NCBI GenBank assembly: GCA_963756745.1
Contig: CAVWOU010000001.1
Span: forward strand, 62,001 to 126,000
Origin: DASPWW01 sp963756745
GTDB taxonomy: Bacteria; Actinomycetota; Thermoleophilia; Solirubrobacterales; 70-9
DNA length: 64,000 nucleotides
Direction: 5' to 3'
The notes beneath the pieces are model-generated. The model searched no databases. It had not been told where the DNA came from and worked only from the letters and a program-made list of their open reading frames with translations. The position numbers were made by a program, and so were the translations under genes. Below are positions 8,086 to 18,033 of this stretch, piece after piece (positions within the stretch are counted from its first letter, which is position 1; every line of letters begins with the position of its first letter).

Positions 8086-8996
8086 CGTGTCGCCGCGGGA
8101 ACGTCGTGGCCGCGGAGGTAGGCCTCGGCGTTCATCGCGCGCCCGCCGGGGGGCTGTACGACCTCGAGCCTGAGCACACCCTCGGCGCATCCGAGTCGAA
8201 GCTCCCCGTCCCCCGCCTCGAGGCGCCCCGCCGCGAGCTCGCCGTGCTCGGCGCGCGCGGCTCGAACGCCGAGCCGCTTGCCCCCCTCCATCTCGAGGTA
8301 GGCGCCGATGTGCGGCGTCAGCGCGCGCACCGTCGTGGCGAGCTCGAGTGCGGGTCGCGCCGGGTCGAGGCGGCGATCCTCCGGCGTGATCTTCTCCGCG
8401 TACGTCGCGCGCGAGTCGTCCTGCTCCTCGAACGAAAGCTCCCCCGAGTCATGCAGGTCGAGCCCGCGAACGAGCAGCTCCCCGCCGAGCTCGGCGAGGC
8501 GGGCGGACAGGGAGCCCCAGTCCTCGTCGGTCCCGATCGCCACCTCCTCCTGGAGCGCGACCGGCCCGGAGTCGAGCCCCGGCGTCACCCGCATGATGCT
8601 GACCCCCGTCACAGAATCGCCCGCCATGATCGCCCTGGCGATCGGCGCGGCGCCTCGCCACCGCGGCAGCAACGACGGGTGGACGTTGAGCAACAGGTGC
8701 TCCGAGAGCAGCGGCTCCTTGATCAGCTGGCCGAACGAGCACACTGCCACGACGTCCGGTTCGGCGGCGTCGATCCGCTCGAGCGAGCCGGCGTCGTTGA
8801 CGTCCGGCGTTTGGAAGAGCTCGAGACCGAGCTCCCGCGCGGCGTCCGCGGCGGGCGGCGGTGCGGTCTTCAGCCCACGGCCGCGGCGGCTGTCGGGCCG
8901 TGTGACGACGAGCGCCGGCCGGTGTGGAGAGTCCGCGAGCCGCCCCAGGACGGATGCGGCGAACTCCGACGTCCCGAGGAAGACCGTGCGGCTCAC
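8082..8996 (-). CDS. fmt: Methionyl-tRNA formyltransferase
   Basis: Formylates initiator Met-tRNA using 10-formyl-tetrahydrofolate. The start V(M)-S-R-T-V-F-L-G-T-S-E-F-A is typical. The catalytic segment L-L-N-V-H-P-S-L-L-P-R-W-R-G-A-A-P-I near residue 105 carries the conserved N, H and P-R-W-R-G residues, and a C-terminal OB-like domain completes 304 residues. GTG at 8996 overlaps the def stop (GTGA), which fixes the start. Directly coupled to rsmB downstream. 10-formyl-THF could be supplied by the fhs product encoded 24 kb away. Confidence 0.94.
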   Translation of the reverse strand: MSRTVFLGTSEFAASVLGRLADSPHRPALVVTRPDSRRGRGLKTAPPPAADAARELGLELFQTPDVNDAGSLERIDAAEPDVVAVCSFGQLIKEPLLSEHLLLNVHPSLLPRWRGAAPIARAIMAGDSVTGVSIMRVTPGLDSGPVALQEEVAIGTDEDWGSLSARLAELGGELLVRGLDLHDSGELSFEEQDDSRATYAEKITPEDRRLDPARPALELATTVRALTPHIGAYLEMEGGKRLGVRAARAEHGELAAGRLEAGDGELRLGCAEGVLRLEVVQPPGGRAMNAEAYLRGHDVPAATR

Positions 8997-9646
8997 GCCT
9001 CGGCCGGCGCTGCCTCCGCCTCCTCCGCGTCCTGCTCGCGCGGAGGGCTGTAGGTGTCCCCCTCGCGCAGCGCGCGCAAAGCGCCCTTGCGCTGCTCGCG
9101 CGTCGTGCGCTCGATCATCAGCACACCGTCGAGGTGGTCGATCTCGTGCTGGAGAACGCGCGCCTCGAGCCCGGACGCCTCGATCGACATCGCGTCTCCA
9201 CCGGCGTCCTGGCCCCGGACCCGGATGTGCAGGGGGCGGTCGACGTCGACGACGACTCCCGGGAGGCTGAGGCAGCCCTCCTCCGCGGTGGCAAGCTCGT
9301 CGGAGACCCACTCGATCTCGGGGTTGATCAGCGGCGTCGCGGGCGCGTCGGGACCTGCCTGGAAGACGAGCAGCCGGCGCATGATCCCGAGCTGCGTCGC
9401 GGCGAGCCCAACGCCGATCGCGTCGCGCATCAGCTCCACCATGCGCTCGATCTCGTCGCGCAGCCCCTCGTCGAACTCCGACACCGGGGTCGCGGGGCTG
9501 TTCAGGACGGGATCACCGAACTGGCGCACTTGGCCCAGCGCGGCGAGGCGGCGCTCTCGCGCCTCCTCGTCGAGGCCGAGGCCGGCATCGCTCGGCGGCC
9601 CCTGCGGGTTGACCGGTCCCTCGACCGCGTGCTCGTCGTCGTTCAT
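8993..9646 (-). CDS. def: Peptide deformylase
   Basis: Removes the formyl group from nascent N-terminal Met. All three metal/active-site motifs are present: G-V-G-L-A-A-T-Q (motif 1), E-E-G-C-L-S-L-P (motif 2, Cys ligand) and Q-H-E-I-D-H-L-D-G (motif 3, two His ligands and the catalytic Glu). It is longer than average (217 residues) because of an acidic 35-residue N-terminal extension and an Ala/Glu-rich tail. Pairs functionally and physically with fmt. Confidence 0.95.
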   Translation of the reverse strand: MNDDEHAVEGPVNPQGPPSDAGLGLDEEARERRLAALGQVRQFGDPVLNSPATPVSEFDEGLRDEIERMVELMRDAIGVGLAATQLGIMRRLLVFQAGPDAPATPLINPEIEWVSDELATAEEGCLSLPGVVVDVDRPLHIRVRGQDAGGDAMSIEASGLEARVLQHEIDHLDGVLMIERTTREQRKGALRALREGDTYSPPREQDAEEAEAAPAEA

Positions 9647-9718
9647 AACCTCAAGTCTAGGTCCCGCATCATCGCCTACCGCGCGACGGCGGACGCGAAG
9701 CAGAGCACGTCGCGCGAG

Positions 9719-11927
9719 TTATTGCGGGTCCACGTCGACGCTCAGCGCGACCCCACGGAGAGCTCGAGCCGACGCCGCATGCTCGACGGATTCGCGAACC
9801 GCCCCGACGGTCGCGGCGCGATCGCTCGCCTTGAGCAGCAGATGGCGCCGGTGACGCGCGCGGACCCGGAACCGAGGCGCCGGACCGAGCATCGCGGTCC
9901 CCTCGGGCAGCCGCTCGTCGATCAACGAGCGAAGCTCGCCGGCGGCTCGGTCTGCGTCGCCGGCCGTCGCCGGCGGCCACCTCGACGCGGACCAGGTGAG
10001 AGAACGGCGGGTAGCGGAGGGCGCGACGGCGCTCGAGCTCGCCCGCGAGGAAGCCGGGCGTGTCGTGGCGCGCGGCCGCCTCGATCGCGGGCGCGTCCGG
10101 GGCGAGCGTCTGAACAAGCACCCGGCCCCCGGCCTCGCCGCGGCCGCTTCGCCCGGCGAGCTGGGCGATCAGCGCGAACGTCCGCTCCTCGGCGCGGAAG
10201 TCGGGGAAGCGAAGCGAGGAATCGGCGTCGAGCACCACGCTCAGGACGACGTCCGCGAAGTCGTGCCCCTTGGCGACCATCTGGGTGCCGAGCAGCACGC
10301 CGGCATCTGCCTCCTGAAACCGGGTCAGGATCTCCAGGTGCCCCCCACCGCCGGCGGCGCTGTCCGAGTCGAGCCGGAACACGGGCAGCGGCTGGAGCAG
10401 CTCGGCGAGCAGGCGCTCGAGCCGCTCGGTCCCGGCGCCGTGCCGCGAGATCGTCACCGACCCGCATGCGGGGCACGATTCGGGGATCGGCTCTGCGTGT
10501 CCGCAGTGGTGGCACGCGAGCCGCTCCGGGCCGCGGTGGACGACGAGCGACACGTCGCACTCGGAGCACTCCCAGGCGTGACCGCACGAGCGGCAGCTCA
10601 TGTACGGCGCCCAGCCGCGGCGGTTGAGGAGCACGATCGCCTTGGCGCGCGCGGCTCGCAGCTCCTCGAGCGCCGCGCGGGTCTCGGGGTGGAGCGGTCC
10701 CGCCCTGCGGTCCCCCCCGCGCATGTCGAGCACCTCCACCCGCGGCAGCTCTTGCCCGTCGACCCGCCGCGGGAGCTCGAGGCGATCGAGCGCGCTCCAG
10801 CTCTCCGGGCGCGGGGTCGCGCTGCCGGCGACGAGCACCGCTCCCGCGTCCGCGGCGCGCCGGCGGGCGACGTCGCGGGCGTCGTAGCGCGGGTCGCCCT
10901 CCTGCTTGTACGACGAGTCGTGCTCCTCGTCGATCACGATCAGCCCGAGATCGGCGAGCGGCGCGAAGATCGCCGACCGAGGGCCGACGCACAGCCGCGC
11001 GTCCCCGGCGCGGAGCCGCCGCCACTCGTCATAGCGGGCGCCTGCCGGGAGCTGCGAGTGCAGCAGCGCAACCGCGTCGCCGAATCGGCCCCGGAAGCGG
11101 GCGAGCGTCTGGGGGGTGAGGCCGATCTCGGGGACGAGGACGATCGCGCTGCGTCCCCGCTCGAGCGCCGCGGCCGCCGCGGTGAGGTAGACCTCGGTCT
11201 TTCCCGAGCCGGTGACACCGTGGAGCAGCAGCTGTCGGCCGCCGTCGCCTGAGTCGATCGCCGCCACGATCTCGCCCACCGCGCTGTCCTGCTCGGGCGT
11301 CAGCGAGACCGATCGCGCCGGCTCCCCCACCGCGCCGGACGCCGGCCGGCGGCCGACCTCGACCTCGTTCAGGCGCACGAGGCCACGCGCCTCCAGGCGC
11401 TTCAGCGTTCCCCGATCCGCTCCGCACGCCGCGGCGAGCTCGGACGCTGCGACGCCCGAGCCATCCGAGCCGTTTCCTCGCGCCGCGAGCGCCTCGAGCA
11501 CGGCGCGCTGTCGAGGGCCGAGCCGCGCATCCGCCTCGAGCGCCGCGCGCCCGTCGTCGGTCGCGTCCACCCACGTCGCGAGTCGGCGCCTCACCCGCTG
11601 CCCGCCGACGCCCGTCCCCGGCGGCAAGACGAGCCCGAGGCCGCGCGCCGGCGTCGAGCAATACTCGCGCGCCGCCCACAGGCCGAGGCCCACGAGCTCC
11701 GCCGGCACGCCGGCCTCCAGAGCCTCGATCGGCTCGGCGAGCCTCTCGGGCGGCAGTTCGCTCGAGTCGGCCACGTCGACGACGACACCGAGCACCCGGC
11801 GGCGCCCGAACGGCACCACGAGCACGCTCCCCACCCCCACCCCCTCCATCTCCTCGGGCAGCGCATAGTCGAACGGTCCGCGCAGCACGCGCGCCGTCGT
11901 CAGCGGCTCGACCTTGGCGATCGCCAT
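9719..11927 (-). pseudogene. priA: Primosomal protein N' (PriA helicase), apparent frameshift near the C-terminus
   Basis: Replication-restart helicase. From the N-terminus: the 3'-DNA-binding domain, a winged helix, a helicase core with Walker A G-V-T-G-S-G-K-T near residue 240 and D-E-E-H-D Walker B, and a zinc-binding region with four C-x-x-C pairs (C-R-S-C, C-S-E-C, C-H-H-C, C-P-A-C). The intact Walker A separates it from helicase-dead actinobacterial PriA forms. The last ~80 residues (L-I-D-E-R-L-P-E-G... V-D-V-D-P-Q) are in another frame. The shift is near 9955-9975, after V-R-V-E-V-A-A-G-D, with a net change of one extra base (or two missing). Heads the def-fmt-rsmB-rpe run. Confidence 0.85.
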
Positions 11928-11935
11928 CCCGAGTC

Positions 11936-11941
11936 ACGGTA
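11936..11941 (-). promoter_or_regulatory. Candidate -10 (TACCGT) for a leaderless priA transcript
   Basis: TANNNT hexamer 8 bases upstream of the priA ATG. No Shine-Dalgarno sequence is present between it and the ATG. No -35 assigned. Confidence 0.4.
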
Positions 11942-12007
11942 TGTCCGACGCCGGACGGTCGCCCGAAGCGGGCGTCGGCCATGCGTTCGCTCCCGGCCGA
12001 CAACGCA

Positions 12008-12013
12008 TATTCT
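12008..12013 (+). promoter_or_regulatory. Candidate -10 (TATTCT) for a leaderless transcript of the PH-domain gene
   Basis: TATTCT is followed by exactly 6 bases and then GTG at 12020. No ribosome-binding site is present, as expected if transcription begins at the start codon. Confidence 0.45.
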
Positions 12014-12019
12014 GCTCCC

Positions 12020-12553
12020 GTGTCGCTGACCCTGAGCCCGGGCGAGCAGGTGATCTTCCAAGGCCATCCCTCGTGGCGCGCGGTGCTCGGCTTCTACATC
12101 CAGTGGCTCGCCGGCACGGCGGTGATCGCGGGGATCGTCGCGCTGGTCACGCTCGTGATCGACGACGAGGTCAACTGGCCGCTCGTCGGCGGCGTCATCG
12201 TCGCCGGGATCGCGCTCACGATCCTGGGCGGACTGCTGAAGCGGATCACGACGACCTACACGATCACCAACCGTCGCCTCAACATCAAGCGCGGCCTGAT
12301 CTCGCGCCAGGTCCAGGAGACGCGGCTGGAGCGGGTCCAGAACGTCAACTTCGACCAGTCCGTTTACCAGCGGGTGATGCAGATCGGCGACGTCGACTTC
12401 GACACCGCCGCCGGCGACGATTACAACTTCATCTTCGCCGGCGTGGCCGAGCCGGAGGACGTGGTCCACCAGGTCAACGAGGCGACTCGGATCGGCGCGC
12501 ACCACGCGGGACTCGGTGACGACGAGCCCGCGCGCGAGGGGCCCAGCGGCTAG
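12020..12553 (+). CDS. PH domain-containing membrane protein (bPH2/DUF304-like)
   Basis: Two membrane helices near residues 23-45 and 50-72 precede a bacterial PH domain with the family signature Y-T-I-T-N-R-R-L-N-I-K-R-G-L-I. Similar proteins (YdbS/YdbT type) sit in the cytoplasmic membrane; their biochemical role is poorly defined. GTG at 12020 is preferred over an ATG 39 bases upstream because of the leaderless promoter. Its TAG stop lies in a CTAG shared with the stop of the convergent metK, so the two genes overlap by 4 bp. Confidence 0.75.
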   Translation: MSLTLSPGEQVIFQGHPSWRAVLGFYIQWLAGTAVIAGIVALVTLVIDDEVNWPLVGGVIVAGIALTILGGLLKRITTTYTITNRRLNIKRGLISRQVQETRLERVQNVNFDQSVYQRVMQIGDVDFDTAAGDDYNFIFAGVAEPEDVVHQVNEATRIGAHHAGLGDDEPAREGPSG

Positions 12554-13827
12554 GAGACCTCGGCCTTTTCGCCCGTCCCGGCCTCGACCCCGGTCAGGCC
12601 CGCCGCCTCGCGCAGCGAGTCGACGCGGTCGGTGCGCTCCCACGTGAAGTCGTGATCGTCGCGGCCGAAGTGGCCGTAGGCCGCGGTCTTCTGGTAGATC
12701 GGCCGGTGCAGGTCGAGGTCGCGCCGGATCGCCGCCGGGCGAAGGTCGAACTCCTCCGAGATCACGCGGGTGAGCTCGGAGTCCATCAGCTTTCCGGTGC
12801 CGAAGGTGTTTGCCATCAGGGACACCGGCCGTGCGACGCCGATCGCGTACGCGACCTGGACCTCACACCGCTCGGCGAGGCCGGCCGCGACGACGTTCTT
12901 CGCTACGTGGCGGCCTGCGTAGGCCCCCGAGCGGTCGACCTTCGAGGGATCCTTGCCCGAGAACGCGCCGCCGCCGTGCCGGGCCGCGCCCCCGTAGGTG
13001 TCGACGATGATCTTGCGCCCCGTGAGGCCGGCATCGGCGCCCGGGCCGCCCTTCTCGAACTTGCCGGTCGGGTTCACGAGGAACGCCTCGTACAGCTCGT
13101 CGTTGGTGAACAGCTCCTTGTACTCCTCGTGCAGGACCGGCTCGACGACGTGCTCCCACAGGTCCTGCTTGATCAGCGCCTCCCCGTCGAGTCCCGGCTT
13201 GTGCTGCGTCGAGATCAGCATCCCGACGATCTCGGCCGGGCGGTCGTTCTCGTAGCGCACGGTGACCTGCGTCTTGCCGTCGGGTCGCAGGTACGGGAGC
13301 ACCTCGGCCTTGCGCACCTCGGCGAGTCGGCGGGCGAGCGTATGGGCGATCTGTATCGGCATCGGCATCAGCGCCCTGGTCTCGCGGGTCGCGTACCCGA
13401 ACATCATTCCCTGGTCACCCGCGCCGACCCGGTCGAGCTTGTCCTCGTCGTTGGGGTCGGTACGCGCCTCGTAGGCGACGTCCACGCCCTGGGCGATGTC
13501 GGCGGACTGCTCGTCGATCGTCGTGATCACCGCGCACGTGTCGGCGTCGAAGCCGTACTTGGCGCGGTCGTAGCCGATCCGGTGAAGCGTCTCGCGGACC
13601 AGCTTCGGGATGTCGACGTAGGTCTTGGTCGTGATCTCGCCGGCGACGACGACGAGACCCGTGTTGACGAGCGTCTCGCAGGCGACCCGTCCCGCGGGAT
13701 CGTCGGCGAGGACGGCGTCGAGCACGCCGTCGGAGATCTGGTCGCAGATCTTGTCCGGGTGGCCCTCGGTGACCGACTCGGACGTGAACAGGAACTCGTT
13801 TGTGCCCAGCTCGGAGATTCCAGCCAT
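12550..13827 (-). CDS. metK: S-adenosylmethionine synthetase
   Basis: Makes SAM from methionine and ATP. Signature stretches: G-H-P-D-K-I-C-D-Q-I-S-D near residue 22, G-A-G-D-Q-G-M-M-F-G-Y and the glycine-rich G-G-G-A-F-S-G-K-D-P-S-K-V-D-R-S. The 425-residue length from ATG at 13827 is slightly long for the family (about 380-400). An in-frame ATG 39 bases further upstream adds nothing conserved. A TAGCAT hexamer at 13846-13841 may be the -10, giving a very short leader with no room for a SAM riboswitch. Confidence 0.96.
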   Translation of the reverse strand: MAGISELGTNEFLFTSESVTEGHPDKICDQISDGVLDAVLADDPAGRVACETLVNTGLVVVAGEITTKTYVDIPKLVRETLHRIGYDRAKYGFDADTCAVITTIDEQSADIAQGVDVAYEARTDPNDEDKLDRVGAGDQGMMFGYATRETRALMPMPIQIAHTLARRLAEVRKAEVLPYLRPDGKTQVTVRYENDRPAEIVGMLISTQHKPGLDGEALIKQDLWEHVVEPVLHEEYKELFTNDELYEAFLVNPTGKFEKGGPGADAGLTGRKIIVDTYGGAARHGGGAFSGKDPSKVDRSGAYAGRHVAKNVVAAGLAERCEVQVAYAIGVARPVSLMANTFGTGKLMDSELTRVISEEFDLRPAAIRRDLDLHRPIYQKTAAYGHFGRDDHDFTWERTDRVDSLREAAGLTGVEAGTGEKAEVS

Positions 13828-13866
13828 ATCGCTCGGCGGGATGCTACCTAGACAGAACTGGAACAC

Positions 13867-15630
13867 CTATTCGCCAATCGTGACGCGGATCTTGGTGTCG
13901 ATCGCATCCTCGGCGCGCTCCACCGCGACCGCGAGCCCCTCGAGCTTGCGGAGCTCGCCGCTGAACAGGGCGTACGCGGGGTCCTCACCCAGCCCCGCCT
14001 GCTCGGCGACCCCGAGCAGTCCGCTGAGGTTCAGGTACAGCAGCGCGGACACCTCGTCGGGCAGATCATCGGTCGCCTGCGAGAACCTCTCGGAGTCCTC
14101 GAGGCTGGAGCTCCCGCTCGCCACCTGCCTCACACCGGCCGGGTCCGTGCTGAGCACGAGCTTGCCGTCGACGATCGCGTACGTGAGCTCGACGGTCGGC
14201 GAGATCCTCAGGCTCTGGGCCTGCACCCCTTCGATCTCCTGCTCCTTGAAGACCGGGGCCTGAAGCCCGCGCTGGGGCTCGAGCGCCTTGGCGAGGGGCG
14301 GCTGCAGCTCCGAAAGCGCCTCCGTGGCCGCCTCCGCGTCGACCTCCTCGACGATCAGGCTCACGAACGGCACCCCCGAGACGACGGCGTCGGACCCACC
14401 CACGCTCGGCTCGACCGTGACCGCGGCCTGCGAGGTGAACAGCGGGAGGATGTCCTGCTCGAGATTGACGTTCCCGGATCGCCGCAGCCGCTCGGCCACC
14501 CGCTCGAACCCGGCCGCGATGCCGGGCGCCTCCGCGCTCGCCTGGGACAGCAAGCCGGCGAGGCTCTGCTCGGGGTCGCCGAGCGCGAGGTACGCGAGGG
14601 CCCCCTCGCTGACGGACCCCTCGAGCGCGGGCTCGAAGGACGGGAACGCGGCGAAGAAGCCCGGCGCGTTGGCGACACGCTCGGGGTCCAGCACGCTGTG
14701 AATCTCAAGCTCGAACCCATCCTCGGTGGCCACGAGCGCAGCTCCGGCCGCGAGCGTCGCCCGGGCGTTGACGAACGCCTCGAACGGTGCGAGCGACCCA
14801 CCGGGCGCGAGGAGCTCGGCCGCGCCCTGCTCCGAGACGACCAGCTCGGCGAGACGAAGGTCCGCGAGCGCGTCGCGTACCTCGTCCGCCGCCTCGGAGT
14901 CCGCGAGGGTGCGCCCGCCGGCATCCGTGTCGACCACCCGCTTCACGGCGGCCTCGGGGCCCGCTACGACGAAGTCTCCCGCCGTGGCGAGCGTCAGCCC
15001 CCCACGGGTGCCGAGCTCGTAGCCGCGGTAGGACTCCGCCCGCTGCTCGCCGCCGGTGAGGTTCTGGACGAACCGGCTCGCCCCCGCCTCGTCGCCGATC
15101 TCCAGCAGCGCGGCGACCTCCTGGTCGCCGCTGCGGACCGGGATCACGGCGACCGCGGCCTCGTCGCCGAGCCACGGCGCGACTTCGCGCCGGTAGGAGA
15201 AGGTACCGCCGGTCGGGCCCGGCAGGCGGTCGATGAGCTGGTCGGTCAGCTTCGGCAGCCGCTCGGCGAGCGCCGCCGCTTTCTCGTACTGCTGGCTGTC
15301 GGGATCGGTGTCCGCGTGCAGGTAGGCGAGCGTGTCGCCCGGCACGAGCTCGATCGCGTCGTCCGGCGGCGCGCACTCGTCGCCGCCCGGCGCCTGGCAC
15401 GGCAGGTTGGGAACCGCGACCAACGCGATCACGACGACCACGACGACGGCCGCCGAGCCAGCCAGGATCAGCTGACGGGTGCGCTGCGGGAGCCCCGACC
15501 AGCGCTCGAGCGGGCCATTCGGCATTGCCCGGGTGCGGCGGCGGACCGCGTACGCGACGTCCTCGGCCACGAAGCGCGCGCGGCGGGTTCGCCGCCGGAT
15601 CGCGTAGCGCAGATCAGCGAGCGTGGGCAC
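13867..15630 (-). CDS. DUF3352-type membrane-anchored protein
   Basis: 587 residues. A basic N-terminal ~48 residues is followed by one transmembrane helix (about residues 52-74, a Val/Ala run) and a large extracytoplasmic domain resembling DUF3352, a family common in actinobacteria and cyanobacteria with no assigned function. GTG at 15630 overlaps the end of der by 17 bases. metK begins 39 bases after its stop, so they may share a transcript. No catalytic motif recognised. Confidence 0.75.
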   Translation of the reverse strand: MPTLADLRYAIRRRTRRARFVAEDVAYAVRRRTRAMPNGPLERWSGLPQRTRQLILAGSAAVVVVVVIALVAVPNLPCQAPGGDECAPPDDAIELVPGDTLAYLHADTDPDSQQYEKAAALAERLPKLTDQLIDRLPGPTGGTFSYRREVAPWLGDEAAVAVIPVRSGDQEVAALLEIGDEAGASRFVQNLTGGEQRAESYRGYELGTRGGLTLATAGDFVVAGPEAAVKRVVDTDAGGRTLADSEAADEVRDALADLRLAELVVSEQGAAELLAPGGSLAPFEAFVNARATLAAGAALVATEDGFELEIHSVLDPERVANAPGFFAAFPSFEPALEGSVSEGALAYLALGDPEQSLAGLLSQASAEAPGIAAGFERVAERLRRSGNVNLEQDILPLFTSQAAVTVEPSVGGSDAVVSGVPFVSLIVEEVDAEAATEALSELQPPLAKALEPQRGLQAPVFKEQEIEGVQAQSLRISPTVELTYAIVDGKLVLSTDPAGVRQVASGSSSLEDSERFSQATDDLPDEVSALLYLNLSGLLGVAEQAGLGEDPAYALFSGELRKLEGLAVAVERAEDAIDTKIRVTIGE

Positions 15631-16972
15631 GGCGCCGGGTTATACCTTGGCGCCGCTTACGGGGGACGAAGTCGATGATCAGCGGCACCCCGTCGAGTCC
15701 GTACGCGTCACGCAGCCGGTTCTCGAGGTGGAACGCCCACTCGCGCGAGATCAGGCGGCGGTCGTTCACCTGCACGGCGAACCTCGGCGGGCTCGTCTCG
15801 ATCTGGGCGATGTAATAGAGACGCAGGCGACGACCGCCCCGCCGCACGGGTGGAGGCGTGGTCGCCACCACGTCGGCGAGGAAGCGATTCAGCTCCGGCG
15901 TGGGGATCCGCTCGGCGCGCCGATCGGCGAGCGCCACCGCCTGTCGCAGGAGCTCCGGCACGCCGCGCCCGGTCTTCGCCGAGCACACGACGATCGGCGG
16001 GCGCAGCCTCGTCCGCTGCTCCAGCCGCGCCCTCGCGTCCTCGAGGTCGGTCTCGCCGATGTCCCACTTGTTCAGTGCGACAAGCGTGGCGCAACCGGAG
16101 CGCATCGCCAGCTCGGCCACCCGAAGGTCCTCAGAGGTGAGGCCCTCGGAAGCGTCGCAGACGACGATCGCGACGTCGGCGCGTGCGGCGGCGCGCTCGG
16201 ATCGAAGCTGCGCGTAGTACGCGACAGTGCCGGCGACCTTCCACCGGCGCCGCAGGCCCGCGGTGTCGATCAGGGTCACAGGGCGACCCTCGATCTCGGC
16301 GGCGGCATCGATCGCGTCGCGGGTAGTTCCCGCCTGCTCCGACACGATCACCCGGTCGGTGCCGAGGAACGCGTTGAGGAGCGCGGACTTGCCGACGTTG
16401 GGCCGCCCGATGATCGCCAGCCCGATCGCGTCGTCGTCATCCGGCGCGCGCTCCCGAGCCGCGACGAGCTCCGCGATCCGGTCGAGCAGGTCGCCGGTGC
16501 CGTGCCCGTGCGCCGCCGAGACGGGCTCGGGATCTCCAAGCCCGAGCTTGTGGAACTCCGCCGCGAGGTGGGCGTCCGCGGGGCTGTCGATCTTGTTCGC
16601 GACCACGATCACACGGGCGCCCGCGCCGCGCAGCAGCGCGGCGAGCTCGGCGTCGCCGGCCCGCAGTCCCGCCCGGGCGTCGACGACGAGGACGACCGCG
16701 TCGGCGCCGGCGATCGCCGCGCGCGCCTGATCGGTGACCGCGACCGACAGCGAGTCGCCCGCGGCCAAGTCCGCGCCGCCGGTGTCGACGAGCTCGAACC
16801 GGACCCCGTTCCACTCGGTCTCGATCGCCTTGCGATCGCGGGTCACGCCCGCCTCGGCGTGGACGACTGCCTCGCGCCCCCCGGCGAGCCGGTTGACGAG
16901 CGTGCTCTTGCCCACGTTCGGGAACCCGACCACGGCGACCTGCGGAAGCTCCGGTGCGCGGGCGCGGCTCAC
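15614..16972 (-). CDS. der: Ribosome-assembly GTPase Der (EngA)
   Basis: Two tandem GTPase domains and a C-terminal KH-like domain. G1 motifs G-F-P-N-V-G-K-S near residue 16 and G-R-P-N-V-G-K-S near residue 188; G3 D-T-G-G and D-T-A-G; G4 N-K-I-D and N-K-W-D. 452 residues, typical. Required for 50S subunit maturation in studied bacteria. GTG at 16972 overlaps the cmk stop (GTGA), the usual cmk-der pairing. Confidence 0.96.
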   Translation of the reverse strand: MSRARAPELPQVAVVGFPNVGKSTLVNRLAGGREAVVHAEAGVTRDRKAIETEWNGVRFELVDTGGADLAAGDSLSVAVTDQARAAIAGADAVVLVVDARAGLRAGDAELAALLRGAGARVIVVANKIDSPADAHLAAEFHKLGLGDPEPVSAAHGHGTGDLLDRIAELVAARERAPDDDDAIGLAIIGRPNVGKSALLNAFLGTDRVIVSEQAGTTRDAIDAAAEIEGRPVTLIDTAGLRRRWKVAGTVAYYAQLRSERAAARADVAIVVCDASEGLTSEDLRVAELAMRSGCATLVALNKWDIGETDLEDARARLEQRTRLRPPIVVCSAKTGRGVPELLRQAVALADRRAERIPTPELNRFLADVVATTPPPVRRGGRRLRLYYIAQIETSPPRFAVQVNDRRLISREWAFHLENRLRDAYGLDGVPLIIDFVPRKRRQGITRRRAHAR

Positions 16973-17607
16973 GCCAGCCCCCGCTCGCGGGCGAGATTCA
17001 CGACCCGATCGACGACCTCGTCGACCGACAGTTCGGTGGTGTCGAGCTCTAAGGCGTCGTCGGCAGGGCGAAGAGCGCTGTGCTCACGGCTCGTGTCGCG
17101 TGCGTCGCGCTCGCGCTGTGCCTCCACAACGTCGCCGAACAGCTCCCTGGACTCGTCGGCGCGGCGCCTGGCGCGCTCCTCGTCGCTTGCGGTCAGATAG
17201 ATCTTCAGCGGTGCGTCGGGACTGACCACCGTGCCGATGTCCCTGCCCTCCGCAACGTACCGGCCCGACTCGATCAGACCGCGCTGGCGCTTCACCATCT
17301 CGTCCCTCACCTCGGGGTGCACCGAGACCCGCGACGCGGCCAAGTCGACCTCGGGGGTGCGGATCGCCTCGGAGACGTCCTCGCCGTCGAGCAGCACAGC
17401 ATCGCCGTCGAACCCGATCTCCACGCGGTGGGCGATCTTCCCCATCATCTCGCCGTCGTCGAGGTCCGCGCCAGCGCGCAGCGCCGCGAGCGCGACGCAG
17501 CGGTACATCGCGCCCGAGTCGAGGTACGTGAGGTCGAGGGCGTCGGCGACGCCCCTCGCCACGGTGGACTTGCCGGCCCCCGCAGGGCCGTCGATCGCGA
17601 TCACCAT
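16969..17607 (-). CDS. cmk: Cytidylate kinase
   Basis: Phosphorylates CMP/dCMP. P-loop I-D-G-P-A-G-A-G-K-S-T at the N-terminus, the CMP-binding Y-L-D-S-G-A-M-Y-R near residue 30, and G-R-D-I-G-T-V-V near residue 125. 212 residues, of typical length. Coupled to der downstream. Divergent from the cupin gene. Confidence 0.95.
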   Translation of the reverse strand: MVIAIDGPAGAGKSTVARGVADALDLTYLDSGAMYRCVALAALRAGADLDDGEMMGKIAHRVEIGFDGDAVLLDGEDVSEAIRTPEVDLAASRVSVHPEVRDEMVKRQRGLIESGRYVAEGRDIGTVVSPDAPLKIYLTASDEERARRRADESRELFGDVVEAQRERDARDTSREHSALRPADDALELDTTELSVDEVVDRVVNLARERGLA

Positions 17608-17663
17608 CCGATGGACGAGAGTAGTGGCCTTGCGCGTCGCCTCCCGGAACCCGCGTCACCGAA

Positions 17664-17669
17664 TAGAGT
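17664..17669 (+). promoter_or_regulatory. Candidate -10 (TAGAGT) for a leaderless cupin transcript
   Basis: TANNNT hexamer 8 bases before the ATG at 17678. No Shine-Dalgarno sequence. Confidence 0.35.
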
Positions 17670-17677
17670 CCCTCCCG

Positions 17678-18004
17678 ATGCAGACCTGGGACCTGACAGC
17701 GCTCGACGTCGAGGTCCACCAGCCGGAGGTGCTGGTCTCCGCCGAGGAAGGACGGGCGATCGCGATCCAGCTCCCGGCCGGCGAGGCGCTCGACGAGCAC
17801 CAGGTCCACGAGCGCGCGTGGCTCGTCGTGGTGGACGGGCAGATCGAGGTCGTCGATCTCGACGGCGAGACCGTGAGCGGGGGCGCCGGCCTTCTCGCCG
17901 AGTTCGACCCAAACGAGCGCCGCGAGGTGCGCGCGACCGAGGACTCCCGCGTGCTGCTGATCCTCACCCCGTGGCCCGGCGAGGGCCACCCGAGCCAGCG
18001 CTAG
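17678..18004 (+). CDS. Small cupin-fold protein
   Basis: 108 residues with a single cupin barrel: the central stretch L-P-A-G-E-A-L-D-E-H-Q-V-H-E-R-A-W carries His/Glu residues in the place of cupin motif 1, and a second strand pair near G-G-A-G-L-L-A-E-F follows. Metal binding is plausible, but the substrate is unknown. It stands alone on the plus strand within a minus-strand region, which suggests a later insertion. Confidence 0.65.
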   Translation: MQTWDLTALDVEVHQPEVLVSAEEGRAIAIQLPAGEALDEHQVHERAWLVVVDGQIEVVDLDGETVSGGAGLLAEFDPNERREVRATEDSRVLLILTPWPGEGHPSQR

Positions 18005-18033
18005 CTGGCGAGGCGCGCAGGCCGGACCACCGC

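Noticed and set aside
13828..13866. SAM riboswitch upstream of metK
   Set aside because: Only 39 bases separate metK from the preceding gene, too few for any known SAM aptamer.
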